The notes: generated from the letters alone by a model not told the origin. A DNA stretch of 64,000 nucleotides from Anoplopoma fimbria (GCF_027596085.1 NC_072469.1:12359914-12423913), one strand, 5' to 3'. Counted from the stretch's first letter, positions 47,481-60,384 are shown. Program-made: numbers and translations.

Positions 47481-49511
47481 TAGGCGCCAGGTTTTTGTTA
47501 AGAAAGAAGTGTGTGGAATAACAAAATGAAATATCTTTTTTTCATTTTAAAACTGTCCATCGAGTGTCTGACAATATTCTAGCAGTCCAATGCTAAAGAG
47601 ATGGAGAACTCTTTTCACCAGGTAGTTGCCATTATGTAACCAAACCTTAATAACCTTGAGGACCTCCTTAAAGGTTTTTTCCGTGACAAACTTGGCAACT
47701 CCAACTTGAGGAAGATTGTGTGATATGATGAGAAGCTCCTTGTTGTTTTCATTGATTTTAAAATGCTACATGTGGCAGCTTCAGTCTGGTGTGACTGATA
47801 TTTACATCCTGCTTCATATTGCGACATTTCGACACATGCTTTGGTGTGAAAATGAAAATCAATCACTCCCTTCCTTCCCTCGCTTCTTTTGTCAGGCTTG
47901 CAACAGACTGACTAAGCTGCCGCTGGTCATTATGCATGTTGAAAGACCAGACAGCCTCACAGCTCAGTCCGTCCGGCTACCTGTCAGTCACTCTTGAGTC
48001 TAACATCCAGTAAAAGACGGCAGTGTGAGCATCACGGCTGCAAAGTCCGGCCCGGATGAGATTGACAGACGGGAAGCCAAAGACAAGATTACAGCAGGAA
48101 TTCCTGTGTAGCTGTCCATCCTCCTTCTTCCTGGAAAGCTCAAACATTTGAAGAACAAATCCCCCAGTGAGGAAGCCTCCTGGTTGTTGTTATTTTTGTC
48201 TTTTTCCAACCTATTTGGGTGGTCAAACAGTCTGAAATGTTATCACCAGTGTGTTTGAGTTGTGACATTTCACTTCAACAGCTACTGTACAACTGAAAGT
48301 ATAACAGAAAGATCTGATAACTTGACTTTTGTGAGCGATGCAGCGAAAGTTTCCTTTTCTAGTAAACTACGGCTAATAAATTTGGACCAGAAATATGAGG
48401 AATTAACATCTAAAAAGCAACAGTATGTACTGTATGTCCTCAGAACAAATTAAATAATGCTTTTATGTATTTTCATTGCATCACAAATTCCCTAGTATAT
48501 TATATCAAGATGTATGGGCGGTGGGAGGGGGTGTTAATTATGTGTGTATGTGTGCATGTATATATACCAGATATGTATATGTATATTTATTTATTTTAAT
48601 TCATTTTATTTGTTTATTTTATTTCATTTCATTTTAAATTTAAAAAATCCTCCCAATTTTCATCTTATTTCTAAATGTTAATTTGTTGTTATAAATCTTG
48701 AAAATCAGTAAAATTTGATACTGAAAAAAATAATAAGAATTATGCTATCATCTCATTAAATTATACGCAGAGACCGCAAATGTTTATCCCTATAACCCCA
48801 ATTTCAGTCTCCAAGTGTGGAGTTTAAAGGGACAGTTCACCAAAAGTCACAAAAAGAAAAAAAGGTTTGCTCAATTACCTGTAGTGATATATTTACCATA
48901 GATAGTTTTAGTTTTAACCAGCCTGATATCACAATAATACGTGAAATGACCAAAACGTATTAAGAGAGCTTTACGTGATGGTGGCACGTAAAGTATTGAA
49001 ATTATTTGTTGGCACCACAGAAAAAATGCCAATAGAAAATCCATTAGGATTCTTTGTTTTGATGAACAGTAATATTTAATGCATACACGAAAATGTGACG
49101 CAGTATAAACAGCAGAGATGAACCAATCAAAACCAGGCGGGTTTTCATCTGATCGGCCATGACCGGTGCCGATCAGGTTCATATTTCCAATTTCTTTGCT
49201 GGTCACCATTTTTTGCTAATTCCACAAATGCCAGACCACCAAAACCACAAACCAACCACAAACATCGGATTAATTAAAGTGAAAAGTGTGAACGCCCTCA
49301 GTCAGCTGAGAGGGTTGGAAGCAGGAAAGGAATAATTCCAAATAGATAATGTTAGTCTTTCTTCCAATCAGTCAAATTATTGTGTTAATGTTAAAATATG
49401 ACAATCCACTGATTGTATAATGGTAGAGATGTACTCACTGTGAGCAGTTATCATTTTGAATACTTTCTGCTGGGGATGTTCAAATTATGAAAAAATTTAA
49501 AATGAGAAAAA
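47481..49511. other. AT-rich non-coding DNA, nothing recognised
   Basis: No supported gene. The reverse frame at 48871-49209 is AT-rich with no motif. Confidence 0.45.
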
Positions 49512-49858
49512 AACTTCTGAAAAGTGAAGCCAATGCGGAAGTGCCTTAAACCTGAATTCTCTCTACTGACAATCAGGGGGCGACTCCTCCGATTGTATAG
49601 AAGTCTATCAGAAAATGACTCTACTTCTCTCTTGATATATTCCCTCAATAAACATTGTAAACATGAGTTTATGGTCTCAATATATAGTTTCAAGCGATGG
49701 AAATGTATGATACCAGAGACACATACAGCGTGTCTACGTCACTCCTACGCTTTCTAAATATGGTAACTTCCGTTCAATGGTTGCAAAAAAAAACATGAAC
49801 AAAACCGTAATCCAAAAATCAATGGGTGACATCACAACGACAACATCCATTTCTTATT
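49512..49858 (-). repeat. Dispersed repeat family A, copy 5
   Basis: On the minus strand it contains CCCATTGATT, GGAGTGACGTAGACACG, CTCATGTTTACAATG, CATAGACTTCTATACAATC, and in plus orientation AATCAGGGGGCG at 49571-49582 (two bases off the CTCF core). A middle part of the family is deleted. The 5' end abuts the L2 tail that follows. Confidence 0.8.
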
Positions 49859-49861
49859 CCC

Positions 49862-49946
49862 TTATCGAACAACACATATATATCTAACATCCCTCTTTTA
49901 TTTCCCCGCTGCGGGACTAATAAAGGATTATCTTATCTTATCTTAT
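49862..49946 (+). mobile_element. L2-type LINE 3' tail fragment
   Basis: CCCCGCTGCGGGA (49904-49916) followed by CTAATAAAGGATTATCTTA and (TCTTA)n repeats matches the 3' end of the LINE at 21790-22833 with one or two differences. It is a severely 5'-truncated insertion. Confidence 0.85.
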
Positions 49947-50147
49947 ATACAGCCTGTGGTAATAGGTGTATAGAGTCAATGATTCCACTTGCCATCACTG
50001 GCCATTAGTTACAATTATTACTGTTAATATAAATTATAACTAATCCATATCATTTTCCTATTATTCCCTCTTTTATTTTTGTCAATATCATTTACAATGT
50101 TTTATCATTAGTTTCCCAATGGGATTAGCGTAAAGTGTGTGGCACGA

Positions 50148-50162
50148 GCGCCCTCTGCTGGG
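50148..50162 (-). promoter_or_regulatory. CTCF-like site
   Basis: The minus strand reads CCAGCAGAGGGCGC(T/C context), matching the vertebrate CTCF core CCASYAGRKGGCRSY at all core positions. It lies outside any repeat I recognise. Binding and looping function are inferred from the motif only. Confidence 0.5.
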
Positions 50163-51739
50163 CCCCTGCAGACTTGAGCGGTGCGCCCCGTATTCTTTTA
50201 CCAGTCTGCTGTACGCTGTCTCCGCGGTAGGTTATGTAAAAAGCTCTGTTTTAATATCTAAATAAATTCATTTTTTGTTTGTAGAATTGTATTTTCGACA
50301 TGTTAAATGCAAGATGATTTCCTATTTCCATAGCAGATGCTTCAAAGTGATAACTGGTGGTAATTTGTTAAGTTCACCACGTTATCTGTCACTTGCTAGC
50401 TTAATAAGAAATTTCAGTGGAGTTACTTGATAACGAACAGTTAGCTAAAATAATTGTTTCTTCGCTTTGGCAGTTCACGGAGCTTGTTGCCAGGCTGGTT
50501 GGAGCCAAAAAGGATTGAGTGTGCCTGAATAAATAACACAACGCAAGAGAGAGAGTACACAACCGCTACACTAACTGCTTGCTGTCTGCACTGCTGCATC
50601 CCCAGGGCCGCCTCATCTCAACCAACAATCCACCTCTTTGCCTTTTTTGGATTACACTGGAGTTGGGTCGCCACTGTCAAGTTGGCCACAGCCTAAGCTA
50701 CCCACTTTGAGCTCTTCAGAAACCTATAGGTGATGTCAAGGAGACTATGTCCATATTTTACACACCTTATTGTTACAAAATAAAAGTTCCTTCTCCACAA
50801 ACATTCTGATGAGTTCAAGCACTGGGTGCAGGGAGCAAAAATAACTAACCAACAGCCAACTTAAATTTCATCCTGCCGTTAAGTTACTCACAGAATTAAT
50901 GCTAATTAGTGACAACTGATTTATGATCTGCTGCCAGCAATGTTTTACATTTTAACCTGTCAAAGTGACGGTCAGCGCCGATTTAAATTAGATTAGTTTA
51001 TAGCTAATTCATGCATTTGGCTGACCTCAATGTCTCACCGGAGTGCCCAAATATTTCTTTTCACATTTCACGAGCAAAAAGCTGTATTAATAGCTGGGGT
51101 ACAGGAAGGCAGCAACGCAACACTAGCAGCACTGAGATGGACATTAAGTATAGTAGGCTACAGAAAGGATCGTATTTTGATCCGCTGTATCTAAATATCA
51201 GTGCCAATACTTTGGTTCGGCTCAGGCCATCTTTACTTCCTACCAAAGTCCCTAGATACAGTGCTGCTGAGGTGAAGCAATTGGTGCTTTGATTAAGTAT
51301 AGCCCCACTGTATTCAATATTCATAAGAACCTAATTTCAATTGTTTGTGATTTGGTTGTGCATAATGGCTCACTGGAACCGAGTAACACCTGCACTTTTT
51401 TTGCTATAACATGTCTAACAACCTATAACAATGTGTGTGTCCTCATCTACATTGTGACTTATTCTCCAGTCACTGAGTGCGACTTTGAGTCTGTTGTCAG
51501 TGAGTGTTTATGTTCAGCTTGTCTTCAATTCCAGCCAAAATGCTAACCTGTCAAACAACGGCAATCATCCTTGAACCATTTAATGTGAGTGATTTCTCAA
51601 CCATCACAACGTAGCTGACATATAATAGCACCAAATGTACGCCACAGGTTGGATTCCTCCTGAAGCCTTGAGTTTTGACATTTAAAAATAAGCAAAAAGG
51701 CAGATAGCAAACTGCTATTGTGCGAGTATCCTTCCCATG
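50163..51739. other. AT-rich non-coding DNA, nothing recognised
   Basis: No gene, repeat family or RNA gene recognised. Small frames at 51011-51546 have no motifs. Confidence 0.45.
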
Positions 51740-51880
51740 GAAAGGCCAAACTTTAACTTATTGCCTTTATTATAAATCAGTGGTGAGAGACCGCGGGCCC
51801 AGTCTGACATTTTGATGGAGACGTCCTGCGCCTGATAACATGCAAATTCAAATGATGCCGCCGAGGCTACAGCACGGCTC

Positions 51881-51919
<39 letters not shown>

Positions 51920-52200
51920 CCTCCTCTCCACAGCTCTCTCTGCAGGGCAATGATGCGTGATGCTATCTATTACACTGCTCTGTGTATTTGCATTCCTGGT
52001 CGGTAGCCAGTGTTTTTAATAATGTCACAACAGATGATGTTCTGCTGCTGGGTGTTGGGGGTCGGGCGGTGGGGGGCGTTGCAAATAAGCGGTGCTGTCA
52101 TCAAAAAGGGGGACGGCCGAAGCAGAGGAGAGGGTGAACTGAATTGCAATGATGTCTTCATTCATTTGGTGAGGGGTGTGGGCGGGAGTGGGTGAGGCTG
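51740..52200. promoter_or_regulatory. Candidate conserved non-coding block with octamer site
   Basis: Unique CpG-containing DNA with ATGCAAAT (51840-51847), a POU octamer, next to TCAAATGATG. It is interrupted by (CT)n at 51890-51917. Enhancer-like in texture only. Confidence 0.25.
51890..51917. repeat. (CT)14 microsatellite
   Basis: Pure CT array inside the preceding block. Confidence 0.95.
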
Positions 52201-54699
52201 GGTAATGTAGTGTGGCAAAATTCAACGCTTTCATTTCATCTTTCTCTTAGAAACCAATCGGTTGATGGGTGCTTGCCTATAAAGCTGCACCAATCAATAT
52301 TTGCATATTTATAATGGATCAAATGACTAGAAAAATCAATAAATCTAGCTGTAACTCCAGTCTAATACCACCTGGGCCCATTTCGTAGTTTTGTATTAGT
52401 GACATTGTACAAAGCCAGTTCATTTTTTTAAAAGAAATCAACAGTTTATACAAAAGTTTTTTTTTTAGCTTGTTTTAATTAGGAATTGTTACACTTTGGG
52501 GTTTCAGAAGCCCTCACAGATGCGGTGTTAATTTTGTTCATTAATACAGATGGGAGAAAATAGGAGGGAAAACCCAACATTTGATGAAGGCCACTTTTTA
52601 ATTTGTCATATTGACAAATGCCGGTTCAGCCGGTTTGCATATAGTCAGACTGGCACTAAGCTTGTACACCCAAATGGCAAAAAATTGATTTATGCACAGT
52701 TTGGGCAGAGCTTTGGGCGCGCTCACATTTGGTCCGACCTTCAAATAAAGTGGTTTCTATAATCTGGATAAAATTTAGCTTTTGACCCTTTTACAGTTTT
52801 TTTTTTTAGATGTCACAGTTGACCTAGATAAGCAATTACTTAGGTGAGAATGTTGTTGTCATAACCAATAGAACAGATGTCCAAAACTACAAGAATATGA
52901 CCAAGTCAAAATAGACTTTTAAGTTTTATTGAGATATCATATGTTCTTTGATTTGAATCTTCAAACCATTTTCTCTCCTGCCATTTCAAATCTTAATTCT
53001 TGAATAAGCCAATGGGATTCACCTCCATTTGATCCCCTCTTTCTGAAACAAGTACACCTGTACAAGTGCCTTACCCGATTCACACTCAAAAGTCTGCAGA
53101 GGCTTAAAAAAAAAGAAATTTCAAGGATTCCCATTCAAGCTTTGGAAACCTCTGGCTCACAGTCACATAAAGACACACAGAAAGCCCTGCATGCACTGTT
53201 CTATTGAAGACTAAAAGCCAAGCCACAGTAATCATGGAGGTAGATTAGCATAACGATACAAAGCAAGGGGCTTTGGCTGCTAGTCAATGCCAAACCATGA
53301 CCTCCTATAATTACAACAGGCAGGAGGCGTCTAAAGAGGTTTTCAGGGTGTGTTTGTGTGTGTGTTCGTGTGCCTGTGTGTGTTTGTATGTATAAGTGGA
53401 TGCCCTTCACATAGGGGTGTAAATGAAATGAGAAATAACAAAGTTGTATCATCTGAAAATGTGATGAGTTTGTTGATGGCCACAGCCTGACAAAATATCA
53501 CAGGGAGGAAGGACGGAGGACCGGGTGGTGGAGGAGAGTTTCAATACACACACTCATAAATACATATATATCTTTGTATAAATGTACAGTTGATGGAATA
53601 TAGTGGTTATTCTGAGGAAACATTTCCTCCTAGTTGATTAGTCAACCAACTATATTGTGTTTTCTCCGTTTTGACAGACTTAAGGCCTTTACACACCGGT
53701 GGGGTAACAAATAAAGGACACAAAAATAAAAAAGAATCTGCCTGTGATTATTGTATAACTTGGGCTCTTATTGTGAAAGGTAGGTACAGAAGGAGAGGAT
53801 CTGGTCTGCGCTGCCTTTGTCAAGGTTGAAAGGAGCATTAAAATGTGCCGCCTTGGTTACCGAGCCTCGATTTTGTAGTTTCATAAATATAGGCGAATTT
53901 AAAAACTGCATAATTGCTTTTTTTGGGCCACTTTGGAGCTGCAGAACGAGAAAACATCGGACATTTCATCAGCTTCTAAAGTTCTAATGGCAAACTTCAG
54001 CAAACAGTTACTATTTACACAGCCAGCAGACACAAGGCAACATTATCATGAGTTGTGTCTGGGTCCACCTGATGACCCTCCAGAATTCACTCTCTTTTAG
54101 CTCTTTTTTAGTCTCCACCAACTCCTGAGATAAATATAGTAGGTATAGTACAGTTAAATGATCAGAGGCTTTTGCTTTTACTTTTTACTTTTTTTACTGG
54201 AAACAAAGTTGAGACAAGCTGATTTTAAGATTAAAAAACAAAACAATGCGCTAAAAGTCCCTAAAACGCTTTGTAGAGCTGAGGGTAACTGCTGAGTTGG
54301 TGATAATTCTCTGTTAGTTCTTCTCTGTAGAAACCCCTTTCACAGAATCATGATCAGTGCTTTTTGTCGTATATTTATCAGTGTTACATCAGTTTGTACA
54401 ATAGATATCCTGAACTAATGTTGGGGGAAACAAATTTACATTTTGTACCCTCACTCTATGAACAAAGGCAAAGACAGGTCCTTCATGTAAATCCATGCTG
54501 CTCTTCAACCTTTGCATTAGGAGCCAGGATGTACAAAATGTATACATTTAACCAATAGAGGAATTGAATGGTATCAGTACATAGAACTGCAATATTGAAA
54601 TTTCTACTTTCTTGGTGGGTTTCTTTGTTCTCTTGAATGACCTTTATGTCGATGTTTACTGTTTTGTGAACGTAAGAATTCCCAACGTCCTTGGTGTTT
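52201..54699. other. AT-rich non-coding DNA, no gene seen
   Basis: 54105-54310 (GTCTCCACCAACTCCTGAGA) resembles 19375-19440 and is probably a dispersed repeat remnant. An imperfect GT tract lies near 53345-53395. Confidence 0.42.
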
Positions 54700-54880
54700 T
54701 ATCCCATTGTCCAAATGGATAAATTTAGAAGTGGGGCCTTCTGTGGTGGCAATTAGATGACAGGATGACAAAAAGACATGGCAGACAAATTAGAGGTGGC
54801 TGGTTTTGTGGATACCCTTAGCTGCACGAGCTGAACAGAAAACAGCAGGCCTGGAGGCAAATTAGTGCAGAAGCTGATTT
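54700..54880. promoter_or_regulatory. Small candidate conserved block
   Basis: Unique sequence with GGCAATTAGATGACAGG, GACAAATTAGAGG and GGCAAATTAGTGCAG, three ATTAG homeodomain-type cores within 130 bases. Confidence 0.25.
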
Positions 54881-55971
54881 TTTTTTTTTAAAGTAACAAT
54901 TAGGAAGCGTACAGTTCATGGTTTGGTTGGCTCCTCAACCATTTGGGTTTAATCAGTGCTGTATCGCTTGTCGTTCAGGCAGCATTGTGTACACCTTGTA
55001 TTACTTCAAACTAAAAAAGAGTACGGCAGAGTATTTTCCTTAATAACAATTGGTTGATTTGAATATGTTGTTTAATGGTGTGTTTTTAAAAAGATGAGGA
55101 TATGAACAAACTTATTGCTAACTGAAACACCACTGGGTTCAACAGTAAACGACGACATCCGTTTTAGATTAAGAATGGGGACGGAGGTGGAAATATATCC
55201 CAGAGACAAATATGTGAAAGATGGCAGAAAAGGAGAAGCAGAGTGGGGGAGGGGAAGAATTGGAAGTTTGTGGCCATTGTGTAATTTCTCCAACCACAGA
55301 AGGAGGAGGGAAAACTGTTGAGGCTCTCTTACTCCCGATCGTGTCACAGAGGTGAGGAAGGTGGAGCAAGTCTCAGGGACATTGCGTGAAGTTTAGGTGG
55401 ATGTGGTAAAAGCAACCATGTGAAACACGTGTAAATAAATACAATAAATGATGGTCCCATACCTATTTAGGTGCCAAAGCTATCCCAATGAGACAGCACA
55501 CATAAATGGAATGGGACCATAATTAATTATATTAATCACACCTGTGTTACCCTTGCGATGGTGGCCGCCTATGATCTGCTCCTCAGTGTTTAACACTTGT
55601 GTATGACATTCTCTTAGCATGATGACCTGCTAGCTGAGTCTTCCTTTGTGTCTCCTCCATCATTTACAATCCGAGCCGCTCTGCACACCTGCACGTCATC
55701 CACCCGGTGTACCCCAGGCTTGTGGAGGCTGCTGTCCGACACACCACCAGCAGAGGGAATGGAAGAGGTCACGAGAGCAGAGCTGGGAGCAACCGGAATA
55801 CCACAGAGAACTCAGTGCAACTGTGAACAAACCTCTTGATGAAGATGAACATGTATTATAAGCGTGATCCCTGTTGCAAAACACCTGCCACCAAGGAAGA
55901 AAGTGAAATTAATACAAATCTTGCTTGAAGCTGAATTTAGTGGTGTTGCCCAGGTTAAGTTTTTAGTTTTC
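54881..55971. other. Non-coding DNA, no gene supported
   Basis: The 55640-55860 segment is open in more than one frame, without recognisable homology. No gene is called. Confidence 0.4.
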
Positions 55972-56295
55972 GGGGCGGCTGTGGCTCAGTGGAGAGCAGG
56001 GTCGTCCTCCAATCAGAGGATCGGCGGTTCGATCCCTGGCTCCGGCAGTCCATGTCGATGTGTCCTTGGGCAAGACACTTAACCCTGAGTTGCTCCCGAA
56101 GGCTGTGCCATCGGTGTATGAATGGGTGTGAATGATTAGAGAGACCCTGATGGGCAGGTGGCACCTTGCATGGTAGCTCCTGTCATCAGTGTATGAATGG
56201 GTGTGAATGGGTGAATGATTAGTAATGTAAAAGCGCTTTGAGTGGTCGGAAGACTAGAAAAGCGCTATACAAGTACAGTCCATTTACCATTTTCT
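55972..56295 (+). mobile_element. tRNA-derived SINE, copy 1, near full length
   Basis: The head starts GGGGCGGCTGTGGCTCAGTG (A-box region TGGCTCAGTGGAGAGC, 55982-55997) and has a B-box GGTTCGATCCC at 56026-56036, one base off consensus. The body follows (GTGTCCTTGGGCAAGACAC; two GTGTATGAATGGGTGTGAAT copies at 56115-56134 and 56191-56210), then AAGCGCTTTGAGTGG and a 3' end CAGTCCATTTACCATTTT. Transcription by RNA polymerase III from the internal promoter and LINE-dependent mobility are the known behaviour of such elements. It is not a functional tRNA: no anticodon arm or cloverleaf can be assigned. Confidence 0.88.
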
Positions 56296-58119
56296 CTCTC
56301 ACAAACACATAATTATTATCACACTGGTACTTAAATAATTGTAAATACAAACTCCAAAATCCTTAAAATCATCAACACTTCTGAATCTTTATTGATTATA
56401 CTCAAACACTAAATGCATATTTTCAAATTGCTTCATCTTTTATTGAAATAATTTCAATTATTTTTGGAATCCAGTTATTAAAAATACTAGTTCGGAGTTA
56501 CCAATATTAAGATAAAATGTTTTTGTGATATCATTCCCTGTCAGTGTGACACACATAAGTGTAAAAGTGACATCAATGATTGTATTTAGGGCGATATGAA
56601 ATGATTATGACAGGGCACGTGTTTAAAAAACATACCGTTTTGGAGTTATTCTCTCTCACTGATTATGGAGGTGGCTTTTTAGAAATCAGCGCTGTGGTCA
56701 TGAGGACGTACTGGGTGGTCAGAGGGGAGGAGGAGGAGAAGGAGGCTGCAAAACTTCTCTCTCACAGCCAGTACTTCTCCGGAGGCGCCGCTGCTGCCAC
56801 CCTGGATGCTGCCCTGCGTCCCAGCTGATGGCTCAGTCCACAGGGCTGAGCCATCTTCACCAGCAGCATGCCAGCAAAGGAAGTTATGCAAGAAGCAATG
56901 AGAGAATAAGTGAAAAGAAATAATAAAAATGACATTACTTGTAGGACAAATTGAATAATGCTTTGACTAAACTGACAAGGATCATATGAGACTTTTTACC
57001 GACTTGTTTTAAGAGATAAGGTGTAAGATTTAATGTCTTACTTTGCAGTATTAAGGGAGTAGAATATATCTAAATGTGGAAATAATTTGCCATTGTAACG
57101 TTTAGTTAAAAAGTAAAAAGTCTCACGTTTTAAGCTGTTGGATAAACATTAAACCTGAATAGACCCTAAATATAGTGTTAAAGCAAACGTAACCTAGCAC
57201 TGACAAATGTCCAGCTTTTAACCGACCATCATCCAGGTGAAGCACCTGGAAAAACGCAGCAAACTGCATAAAACACATATGTACTTTATCTGTACTTAAC
57301 TGCTTTTATTGTACTTCTGGTTAGATGTTAAACTACATTTCATTGTCTCAGTGTCTGTACTATGTGCAATGACAATAAAGTTTAATCTAATTTATACAAA
57401 TACTGTTTGGTCTCTGGAACTCAAAATGGGCTGGAACATGTATGTAGGGGGGCTCAATAGGGGCCCGCAGCTCATTTTGGCCCCTGGGCCCCCATGTGGG
57501 TTAATCAGCCCTGCCTGTGAATGAGGTCACTGATTCTACGTCCATATTTTTTGTACTCTCTATGTTGAAAGTACATTTTCTACAATAAGAGTCCATTAAA
57601 GCCTGAAAGGACATTGACAATTTTAATCAATAATAGCCATCTAAGTGAGCTGGCCTCAGACTGATGCGGCCTTTACGTCACCCTGCATCCCGAGTTGCCT
57701 GGATTAGAGGTGAGGGGTGATGCAGTACAACTCCTTCTATCAGTGTAATTGCTCCGGGCACAGGAAGCTATTTTCAGTGCAGAGGGGAAAAAAATAGGCT
57801 GGTGTCTTTGTTGGTAGACCAAACCCACTGTGGCCCCTCCATCCGGCTGAGGACCTCTTTGAAGCCTCCTGCCAGGGAGAATTACTTTGTTACATCCTTG
57901 CCACAAGGCTTTGATCGCGGGTCCATAGAGTGGAAATGTCGATGTCTCTCACAGGTGTGTATGTACAGTACAAGTTTGTGAGACACCACAACCTTATTCA
58001 TATTTGTGCGTGTGTGTGTGTGTGTATTACGTTTATGTTGTCTCCCATTTTCCTCTGTGCATGGCATTTAAATCTGTTCCCTTTCCCTTTATTATCTCTT
58101 GTATTAATCAGTAATATTG
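56296..58119. other. AT-rich non-coding DNA, nothing firm
   Basis: 57430-57515 has GGGGCCC-type words reminiscent of a hAT-like repeat fragment. Short GT at 58005-58025. No gene seen. Confidence 0.4.
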
Positions 58120-58402
58120 AATTGAATGTGTTGTATCTAAGAACTGTTATGCTGCTCATTCTGTACACATGACATCTATTGCATTCTGTCCATCCTGGGA
58201 GAAGGATCCCTCCTCTGTCGTTCTCCCATAGGTTTCTTCCTTTTTTCTCCCTGTTAAAGGGGTTTTTTAGGGGAGTTTTTCCTGTGCCGATGTGAGGGAA
58301 GGACAGAGGATGTCGCATGTGCACAGATTGTAAAGCCCTCTGAGGCAAATTTGTAATTTGTGATTCTGGGCTATACAAAATAAACTGAATTGAATTGAAT
58401 TA
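58120..58402 (+). mobile_element. Dispersed element with (TGAAT)n tail
   Basis: It contains GTTAAAGGGGTTTTTTAGGG, GATGTGAGGGAAGGACAGAG, GTAAAGCCCTCTGAGGC and a GGGCTATACAAAATAAACTG stretch, ending in TGAATTGAATTGAATT. I recall this as a common fish element with a pentanucleotide tail, a feature of some LINE-related elements. No tRNA head or RT frame is present, so it is a 3' fragment or a SINE-like derivative. Confidence 0.7.
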
Positions 58403-58747
58403 ATATGATTTAACGGGTTTTAAGAATAATGACAAAACTAAACAAATGATCAATTTAAATAATGAAAATGTTTCTGCTCGACCTATGTCGGCCAATGTTA
58501 GCTTATCAGGTACAGTTATCACATTGGTGTCGGCGGATGATTGACAAGAACACAAATGTCAAATATATGAGGTTATTAAGATAGTGATGCCATTACAGAG
58601 TGTGTCCACCAGAGAATGTCCAACTCACTACACATCTTGGTCACAATAGATAGAAAAAAGTAAAGTGATTTTTAACAAAGTGTTTGTTCTTTTTATGTGT
58701 TATTTTTTTTAAAACAATATCGACCAATATATAATTATAGAATTTTT
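58403..58747. other. AT-rich non-coding DNA, nothing recognised
   Basis: No feature seen. Confidence 0.45.
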
Positions 58748-59110
58748 ACCATAGACTGTATAACCATATTTTATAGGACTTCATCCACAGGTTTTGGAAA
58801 GCCGTTGTGAAGCTCAATAGTAGGCGTCTCCGGCAGTTAAGAGGTGGAGTTGAGACGGCCCAGGTGACGTTGCAGAGCAGACAGCTAGCAGCCTGCGATC
58901 AGAGACGACACCAACCTGTCACTCAACTTTAAGCCTTAATATGATTTAAACCAATGAGTTGTATATAAATTTGCTATAGAGTACCAAATATTTTTTCTAC
59001 AGGCTGTAAACACGTGTTTTTACGTGCTTTAAAGTTGGCCATTTTAACATGAGGGTCTTTGCAGATTGACTCGCTTTAGGAGCTAGCTTCAATTTTTGGC
59101 ACTTCCCCAT
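58748..59110 (+). repeat. Dispersed repeat with family-A-like terminal word
   Basis: Starts CCATAGACTGTATA, the same terminal word as family-A copy 4, but the interior (GTTGGCCATTTTAACATGAG, GATTGACTCGCTTTAGGAGC) is different from the family-A body. It is probably a related, separate non-autonomous family sharing ends. A single copy is seen here. Confidence 0.55.
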
Positions 59111-59589
59111 TTGCTTAATTTTTCAGCCCTGGAATTTGCTGCTGAATTTTAACACACAAATAGCAATATTAGTATTGGCTTAAAAAATACAGTATTAATC
59201 AGTCTTTAAAATATTTTACAAAAGTCTCTATAAACTCAATTTAATTAATTATGGCTGTATCTGGATTAGATTTCCCCAAGTCAACTCAGAGGCGCCAGGT
59301 TTTACAGAATATTTAACTTTTTTTAATATCATGCTGTGTTTAACATTTCAGCTTTTCTATATGTTAGAAACCTTAATACTGTGCATCACATTCACAATAC
59401 TGGACAGCCTTATTATCACATATACTGTTTACAATATTCAGTCTGTTCAGGGCATGAAATATTACAAGGGAGTCATTAGTCCTCAGCTCTTTTTACATGC
59501 ATCCATATGAGAATAAGTACAGCCTTATGAGAGAAATGTCTGCATCGAAAGCCTCCACTTCTCCACTTCATCTGCAGAGAAATATTAAA
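59111..59589. other. AT-rich non-coding DNA, nothing recognised
   Basis: No feature seen. Confidence 0.45.
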
Positions 59590-60070
59590 AGCGTGATACA
59601 GCTAAACTTCACTGTTGGCACATCGCTCGCTAGTTAAATTCCTATTCCAACGCTCTAGTCACCACCTCCACCGCCCATCATCCCACCAGTGTCCCTCCTC
59701 AGAAATTATCCCTGTCGGCTGAAGACATGTGGCCGAGCCAGTTAGGCCAAATCCAAATCAATTCCTCTTCGATGGCAGCAGAAAAGTACCAAATCGAGTT
59801 TATGCTCAGGCTAATACGATCAGCCTGTGGGTGGGGAGAGGATGACTGTGCCATCATGTCTTCCCTAATTTCATTTCGCCCGAGCAGGCGGATGGGCAGG
59901 CCTGCTCAGTGGGGTTGGTGCTGGAGGGATGCCCACCGCCACCAGGCACGGCTGAATGAGCTCAGTGCCAAATACCACGGCTGTCAAAGGTTTCACAGGA
60001 GACAACACTGGGCCAAAAACCCTGAGCTGGAGGGACAGAGACAGAGAGAAGTGAGGTGAGACAGAGGAAG
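59590..60070. promoter_or_regulatory. Candidate conserved non-coding block
   Basis: Unique, balanced-composition DNA with an 8-bp GAGCAGGC/GCCTGCTC inverted repeat (59882-59889, 59900-59907). The 110-residue forward frame at 59727-60059 has no recognisable domain and no splice context, so I favour non-coding constraint. This is the block most likely to show deep conservation, judged by eye. Confidence 0.32.
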
Positions 60071-60384
60071 ATAAAAGATGGGACAACAAAGAAGCAGAAT
60101 AACAGTTGAAGGAAAATGCTGGAGTATAAAGGAGTTCACTGAGAAAACCAGAACTCTTCAGTTAATTAATTAATTCACATTGAAGACATATAACCTCACA
60201 TTGTTCCAAGATTATCTATTGGAGGGTTTCTGTAATGGCATAGGGCACGCATTTTTTATTAGATTTGTTTAGCATGCAAAAGAAAAAATCTGAATTTGGT
60301 CAATAAGTCCAATGACTGTAATATTAAGGGATAGTTCTTGGTATAACACATGTCCAATTTTTTGCAAGTTTGGCCATTGTTTTT
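60071..60384. other. AT-rich non-coding DNA, nothing recognised
   Basis: No feature seen. Confidence 0.45.

Noticed and set aside
56026..56036. Functional tRNA gene
   Set aside because: A- and B-box-like words belong to a SINE head; no anticodon arm or cloverleaf, and the sequence continues into a SINE body and tail.
59727..60059. 110-residue forward frame as a host exon
   Set aside because: No recognisable domain, no convincing splice sites, and other frames nearby are also open; more likely conserved non-coding DNA.
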